From NCBI GenBank assembly GCA_013399875.1, contig VXAZ01006775.1, forward strand, positions 6,356,148 to 6,420,147: a stretch of 64,000 nt of DNA, in the 5' to 3' direction. Positions 57,445 to 64,000 of this stretch are shown in pieces; position 1 is the first letter of the stretch, and each line of letters starts with the position of its first letter. A model generated the notes under the pieces. That model was given only the letters and a program-made list of their open reading frames with translations, did not search any database and was not told the DNA's origin. The translations under genes and the position numbers were made by a program. The stretch comes from Gymnorhina tibicen (taxonomy: Eukaryota; Chordata; Aves; Passeriformes; Artamidae).

Positions 57445-60370
57445 ACCATTAGGAAACAAGCAGCAAATCATCTTTGGCTGTAATGCCACTATCACCCCAT
57501 AGCTGTGGCCTTCCAGAGGAGCATTGCTGCAAGTTTGCATGTGGCGTCCGTGTGTTCACATGCTGAGAGACTCTGGAAAGCCAAAATGAAACCTCAGCCC
57601 TGATCGAGGCTGAAGGGCTGCACGTGCACTCTCACCCATCCTGCTGTCACCCAAAAATCTGCTTGAGACCACGGGGGCCTTTTGAGTCTCTGACTCCACG
57701 CGTTGCCAAGAGGATTTCCAGAGCTATCAAAGGCTGATGTGCCCTTTTGCAGGTGGTGGTTTCCTCTTATTCTCTGGATATTTGAAAAACTGTTGAGGTA
57801 AAGGGAGGACGTGGTTTGGGAAGCGTGACTTCATATTAATGCATGTGTCCTATCTTTAGGTTTTGGAGAGTAAAAATGGTGGGGTCTCATGTAACCTGAA
57901 AAAAAGAGGAATTATTTATTTATCTCTGAACTGCTGATTAGTCCCTGTAATATTCAAGATGTTTAAGCAGCAACATAGAACAACAATAGAAGCATAACGG
58001 TGCTTAGAAATTCAGATTTAGAGGCTGTGCTGTTGACTCCCCAGCAGCCTGTGTTCAATAACTGTACTTCAAAAGGATGGGAGTACTTCCAGTTTGTTCA
58101 CCGAGGGAGTTTATAGACTCATGATGTCTATAGGTGATCAACTGTAATGTGAATATTCTCTATCCTGTGTGTATTCTGTAGAATATATATAGTAACCTGT
58201 AAATGTGAACACAGCTTTTTTTTTTTTAAATCTGTTTTCCTTCCTTTCTGAACTTAAAAACCAATTCTGTCTTGGTGCTGCTTGTGACTATATTAATCTT
58301 TTAAGGGAACCCTTATGAATAAAATCTTAGTACTGGTGTTAGGATTTAACACATTTCCTAGTCGCAGGCATAATGCTAAAGAAAACTTGAATTATCCTTT
58401 GGCTCCATTTCGAACAATGAACCCCAGACAACTTCTAGAGCTTCACCTTTACCAGAGTGCAATCAGTGTTGCCAAGGAGAGAAAGTTCAAGGGTTTTCTG
58501 GGCATTTATAAATAGTGCAGAAGAGAGAGCTCTTTCATCTTACCTGGGCAGTTTCCAGTGGAGATAAATGTGAGAAATCTGTAAGAATTTGAGCAAGAAA
58601 AACCCCTCTCAGCAGCATCCAGGCATCTTGTGTAAGGACCAGTTTAAGCCCGGAGTTACAGATACATTGGATTTACTGATGCAGCAGCCACAAGTTGCAA
58701 TGCAAACAGACCTGCGTGTCCTATCTCATTAAGAAAAGCAGTTTTGTGCGTTGTGTGAGCCAGTTGGTCTGTTAAGCAAAAGCTGAAACCCTTCCCTTTT
58801 CATGTCTTTCAGTTTCTCTGCATTATGCTGGAGAAGCCAGCAGAGAGACTACCACCAGAAAAAATGTGGGGGTTTAAAGCAGGAGACAAAATCTTGAACA
58901 GAAATAGTCCTTCAGAAAACTGTAAATTAGTACAGAAAGAGATCCTGTGAACAAACTGCCCTCTTCTTTAAGGAAAAGTTGAATTCTGGACCACTCTGAT
59001 CTTCCCCACAATTTGTTGTGGCTGTGTACATGTTTTGTGGGAATCAGCAGAAGGCTGGTGTTTCTCCCCTGACTTGTGTTAAATATAAATATTCTCAGCC
59101 TCTCTCCCTTCCTCTCAGTGACAAACAAATTTAACAGGACTGAATGTAAGTCTTTGCAAATCTCTTTCTAGTACACAGAGATGTTTTTCCTTTTCTATCC
59201 TCTCTCACTCCTGAAACTGCAGCTTCCTTGTAGAAAAGAGCTTTGGGTAGTTTCTGATGTTTTCTGGTGTTTTTAATGTCTGAATGAATCTCTGTGTGTC
59301 CACGTGATCGTACAGACCTTCACAGAATGAAAATCTGACAGTTTTCAGGTGAAACCAATAGTTTCCTCCCAAAAAGGAATCTGAGGGAGCATATATGGAC
59401 AGACTGGAATGGGAAGCGGAGTTTAAGCTTAGCAGCAGTGACCGTGAGCTGTGCTCAGTGCAAGCTCAGGTGGAAAACAAAGTTCTGTCCAGAGATGCTT
59501 TGGATTCGTGTAACATTTGTTTCACAGCTGACCTTAATGTGCTCACTTTTGGCTAAGTTGCTCAGGGCACAGCTTAGGCTACGTGGTGCTCTGAAAAAGT
59601 GATGAAAAATTGTCCTACAGAGCCCTGCTATGCCATAAACTAACTTTTACACTTCATTTGTACTGAATATTGCTGCCATGGCAGCGCGGCCTCTGGAGAG
59701 AGCAAATTCAGCCTAGCAGTCAAAAAAGGGAAATTTGCCAGCCTATTCCAGCCACTGCAAGTGGGAGAAAGCCAGGCAGTACTTCCTTACACCTCGGTTT
59801 TATTATTTTTTGAGTGACTATGACTGCCTGAAAGCGATGGTTTAATATTTTAGCACTGGCCAACTTCGCTAGAAAGGCGTAGTAGCTTTGCATGCTACCC
59901 ATGACTCCAGTAAACTGACAAAAGCAGAACTGTTTGTCTGTGATGGTCAAACCCTTCAGGATGTCTTCTAAGGCAGTACCAGGTGTGCTGTCTTACTTCA
60001 GGTAGCCTGCCTGACATCTGTTTGTGGATTATTACCCCTTTCAGCAGCGATCATCAGTCACTGGGTTTTCCTCAATGGCAGGGAATGAATGATAGCCAAA
60101 GGCAATGGTGATTTGTCTTTGCTTTGCTTTGCATTTCACTTCCCCGCGCTGAAGAAGTTGCGTAGTTCATCCTGCTTCAAGGCTGGCTCTACGTAAAATG
60201 ATCATGATCAAAGCTTCGCCTCAGAAAGGAGTTTGAAGAGGTCATTAAAAAGGACAGAATAGCATTTCTTGATTTTTAAACCTTGCCAGTCCTCTGTTCA
60301 GTTTTATAGTTTTACAAACGTATTCCCCCTTCCAGAAAAAGCTTTGAATTTTGTTTCTCGGGTGGGTTTT
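57445..60370. other. non-coding DNA
   Basis: Nothing recognisable is seen apart from a T12 run near 58217. Confidence 0.4.
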
Positions 60371-60419
60371 TTGTTTTTTTTTTTTTTTTTTTTTTTTTTN
60401 GTTTTTTTTTTTTTTTTTT
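60371..60419. repeat. poly-T run containing a single N
   Basis: About 48 T with one G and an N at 60400. Its length is unreliable. Confidence 0.85.
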
Positions 60420-63400
60420 GCCTGAATTTTGTTTTGTGTTTTGCAATTGATGAGTTATGGCTGGTGGATTACAATTTCCCTCTGCCTTGATTTGTTACCT
60501 TTCTCTACTGCATCCCCTTATCTCCCCCTTCTCTCTTACCTTTGGTGGTCTCCCCACCCACACCCCTCAGGGCTTTTTAGCAACAGCAGCTACCAGCACC
60601 TCTTCAGTTCTAACTCCTGTAATTCATGTTGGCTGCATAAGTTCTAGGACAAAAGGCTCTTTGCACTGCACTTTTCATGCTGACAATGGCGTTTTTCAGG
60701 TGAACGTGGCACTCACCCACAGAGTCAGGTGAATGCATGGGAAATAACAGGAGGCAGAAGCTGTGCAGCAGCACACAAGGGCTGTTAAATTGCACAGGGA
60801 AGAAAACCCACGTATTAGAAGAGCTTATGATTCGTCTCTGTTGTTTAGCTGAAGTGAGATGAGTCTTTGAAGGCTGAGGGAAATCTGGCAGTGAATATCC
60901 CGGGTGGCTGAGGCTGAAGTCCTGCCCCCTTAGGAAGCCAAGGTGCTCGCACAAGGTTTTGATGTGTCTTGCAGGTTTGGCATGTTCACTCTGTGAGGAC
61001 AGACTGGCAAGGTGGAAACCTCATCTGGGGCATTTCGAGGCTGACGGCCAAACCTTTTTTGCAGTCCATGCTAGTGCCTCATCCTATCAGAAACAGTGCT
61101 GTAAGCAGAATTTATTTCATTAGCCACTGGGGAAAATAATTGTCTTCTACAGCTGTCTGTTTCTGATAAAATCCAGTTACGGAGCTGTGAACCTTTCCAG
61201 ACGGAGCAGTAGGAAGATAAAACAGAACACCTGCTTCATTTGATGTGCTCCTGGATCTGGGCTACCCTGCACAGAGGTTTCACTATCCCAAATGTGAAAC
61301 TCCAGCCACCTGCAGTGGATCTGTTCTATTAAATCCATTACCCCACTGCAGAGAGCAAATGGTTGATTATTTAGAACGTTTTTCAAGGGCAATAGTTTCT
61401 CACTGCCTTTTGGACACAGAGCGGTAAAAAGATGACTTTTTAAGCAAAGAACTGAATCCTGGATTTCAACCTTTATGTGCCCCTTGTCTTGGGTCATTGC
61501 TGTGATGTAAACTCCAGTGCAGAGGGCACAAGGACAGAGTCCTCTGCTCTCACAATCTCCTGCCCAAGCAGGAGTGACCAGAAGAATTTTGGCTCCCACT
61601 TTCCTCTGATGCAGCTTGGCTTATGGTTATTCAGCAGAAATTATTGAAGCATTTTGCTCATTACCCAAAGGGAGGTAAGAATACTCTCAGACTGCTGCAA
61701 GTTATTTGCCAGAAACAAGAATGACATCCACAAATCCTAGGCTTTAGGATAAGCAGGAGTATGTATGGGATGGTGGTCGCTTAACACCTGATTGTGGATC
61801 TCTGGCTGGAAGTTTAATCCTGTTATTTTTGAAAGACATTTTCATACCACATTAAAGATTTTCTGAGTACTGTGCAACAATATAGGGGTGTTTAAAAGTA
61901 TGCTGTGCTGTTGCCAGCAGCATTTTCCTGGCAAGAATAATTATTTTTTTCTTCCCCAGTGTGTTACATTTTATGGCTCAGTTCACTTTATAAGGGCCCC
62001 TGGCAGGTCTTTAAACTCTGGGCTCCATCCAGAAGAAGCAGCCAAAGTAAAGCTATGCCAAACCACAGCTACTGTGCTGTTGATTTGTTCATTTCTGTTA
62101 CAGGCACAAATTACAGTACTTAGCAAGCAGTCATTCCCTGACACTTGCAGCAGTGGCTGAGTTTCTCAGTGTCTATTGTTAAATAAAAATAATAATAATA
62201 AAAAGTCATGAAAAGCCTAAAGCGAAGTCTTGGAACTTAGTACTACCCATAATTTAGATATAATCTGAACCAGAATCTACTCTGAATTTGGTTTTTTTCT
62301 GCTTTTGTAGGGAAAGAGAGAATTTTGATTTTTTTTTTAAATTTTTTTTTTTTTACTGGTCTCCTTTTAAAAGCTCGTATTTCTTGTGTTTGGGAAGAAT
62401 CAGTTTCCTCCCAGTATTCTAGGACCTCACCAGAAAATGTGTGCACCAGATATGTGCACACACAAATATTTGTATTTAAGCCAGACATTACAATACTGTT
62501 CAGCTGATTTACAGGATGTCTTCAGAGTATTGAAAAAACATGGGAATACTCCTGATTTCCTATAATGACATGGTTCTTATCCAGACTTCTCTGGGGACAG
62601 GGGTGGGGGGTGGGGGAAGCAGCTGGGTGGGAGGCAGAAGCAGCTTTTTAGTACATGCTACTGAAAAAAAGAGTAGTATTTTCTTTACATGGAGATACAA
62701 TGCTCTAAGGAGAAAAAAATATGCATTTTGTGTCTTATGTTCTCTGCTTGAAAATATTTTGACTAAATCTTTTGGGTTGTGGGTGTGGTACTTCTTTTCA
62801 ATCTCCTCTCGTGTTTTTTCTTCTCGCTTGAGGGTTCATTGAAATGTCCAAAAATTGGAGTAGGAGTTTGGTCAGGTTCTGCTTGCAAGAAGAGGGAAGG
62901 GTCTTTCATAGAGCTCTCTGCGCCCTTTATTTTTTATTAGATGCTAGTTAGATTTGACAAACCCACACCCAGCGTTTTAAATCTTTCATCTCTTACTTGT
63001 TTCATCTCTTACTTTCAAATATTACAGTCAAAATAGAGATTTTTTTAGTGTGATGAGGTTTCGTGCTTCAGAGTCAGAGAAGTCAAATCTTTTATATTTC
63101 TAACATCAGAGAGAAATACTTTCAGGGTGATAAAGCTGGGTCTTTATGTGAAAAGTGAGACTGGGTGCACCAACCCATTTTCCTGTCATTTGTGAATCCT
63201 TTTAAAGGGCAAAAATCCATATTGGCAGCCTTGTGTGTCAGCCCTAAGCCTGTGTAATTTCAATCTTGCCTAAACTCTGTTTTCCTTGGAAGAATTGCCA
63301 TTTGTCATCACTGTGAAAAGGGACAGGATCTTCCAGCCCTGCTAAGAATCTTTTGACTTTCCCAGGTAGCTTTTGAAACAGGAAAACAGAGGTTTGTGTG

Positions 63401-64000
63401 CGTGTGGGTGTGAGGGGGTGTAATTTAACTTTTGGGCACACAAACATTTGTCAGAATGCTCCCTGCGTTTGCAGGGGCCGCTCTTCCTGTGCGATGGGGT
63501 CAGGCAGCCTCTGAGCCCAGCTCGTTCCTCCCCAACACCTCTGTAAGACATTAACCCAGCAAGAATGAGTGAAGAACTGACTCAGGAGAATAAAAGGAAG
63601 GTTTAGAGGAGCTGCAGGTTGGTTGGGAAGAGCAAATGGCACCACCAGCCTGACAAGAGGCCAGTCCTTCCCCTTCCCGTCCCTCCAGGTCATTGTGCCC
63701 TCCCAGGACGAGGGCAGCGTGGAGCTACTGTCAAGATGGAACAAGATCAGCAGAAGGTGCAGAAACTGCAAGTTCCTGGTTGTTTTTTTTTAATCATTCA
63801 CAAGGAGAATGATTAAAAGCAGCCTGGGAAAAGGCAGCGTGGTGCGGACCTGTCCTCCCCCTTCTGTGGCAACCAGAGGGTTGAAATGATCCCTTTTGCA
63901 GTTGTCACAGCGTCAGAGGTTTGGTTTTTCCTAGGAAGTGTTTCTTCCTAGCCGGAGGCTTATGAATCTCTCTTGTGAAAGAGATTTCTACAGAAAAAAA
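60420..64000. other. non-coding DNA
   Basis: No exon or repeat family recognised. A short AAT run lies at 62185-62200. Confidence 0.4.

Overview
The window is AT-rich vertebrate DNA and reads as a bird genome, probably a songbird. It contains CR1 LINE fragments, several endogenous retrovirus (ERV) LTRs including one that resembles a high-copy avian ERVL-type LTR, long poly-A/T runs, and one compact host gene with ordinary GT-AG introns. No bacterial features are present: no operons, CRISPR arrays or tRNA/rRNA genes were seen.

Layout. 1-2450 holds nothing recognisable. 2457-3131 is a solo class II LTR with a perfect 6-bp target-site duplication. 3633-19437 is a nested pair of ERVs. The outer one is an old, heavily deleted class I (gamma-like) provirus with LTRs at 3633-4092 and 18642-19437. 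A younger class II (alpha/beta-like) provirus (4914-13627) inserted into its protease gene and duplicated AGAGTC. The inner provirus has gag, pro, pol and env in order, two -1 frameshift heptamers, an env splice donor and acceptor, a polypurine tract, and LTRs that differ at about 8 of 555 visible positions. It is broken by a few stops and frameshifts. 19438-34370 is gene-poor and contains CR1 fragments and another LTR-like sequence near 28.2-28.7 kb.

34.84-35.26 kb is a CpG-rich promoter-like block with a 17-bp minisatellite. It precedes a plus-strand gene whose three coding exons (38417-38536, 41195-41251, 42026-42205) encode a 118-residue glutaredoxin-like protein, the C5orf63 homologue, followed by an AATAAA at 42450. 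An ERVL-type LTR (about 42.49-43.54 kb) and a microsatellite ending in an assembly gap follow. A second CpG-rich block at about 48.05-48.48 kb ends in a strong splice donor and may be the first non-coding exon of the next gene. From 48.5 kb to the end there is only unannotatable non-coding DNA with small repeats.

How the parts relate. The ERVs are insertions unrelated to the host gene. In the inner provirus, gag, gag-pro and gag-pro-pol would be made from one RNA by two successive -1 frameshifts, and env from a spliced RNA. The outer provirus keeps the gamma-type arrangement, with a UAG at the gag-pol boundary. Assembly quality matters here: there are two N gaps (5469-5601, 43778-43889) and three single Ns (12607, 21243, 60400). 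The one at 12607 separates two identical 252-bp copies and is almost certainly an unmerged contig overlap.
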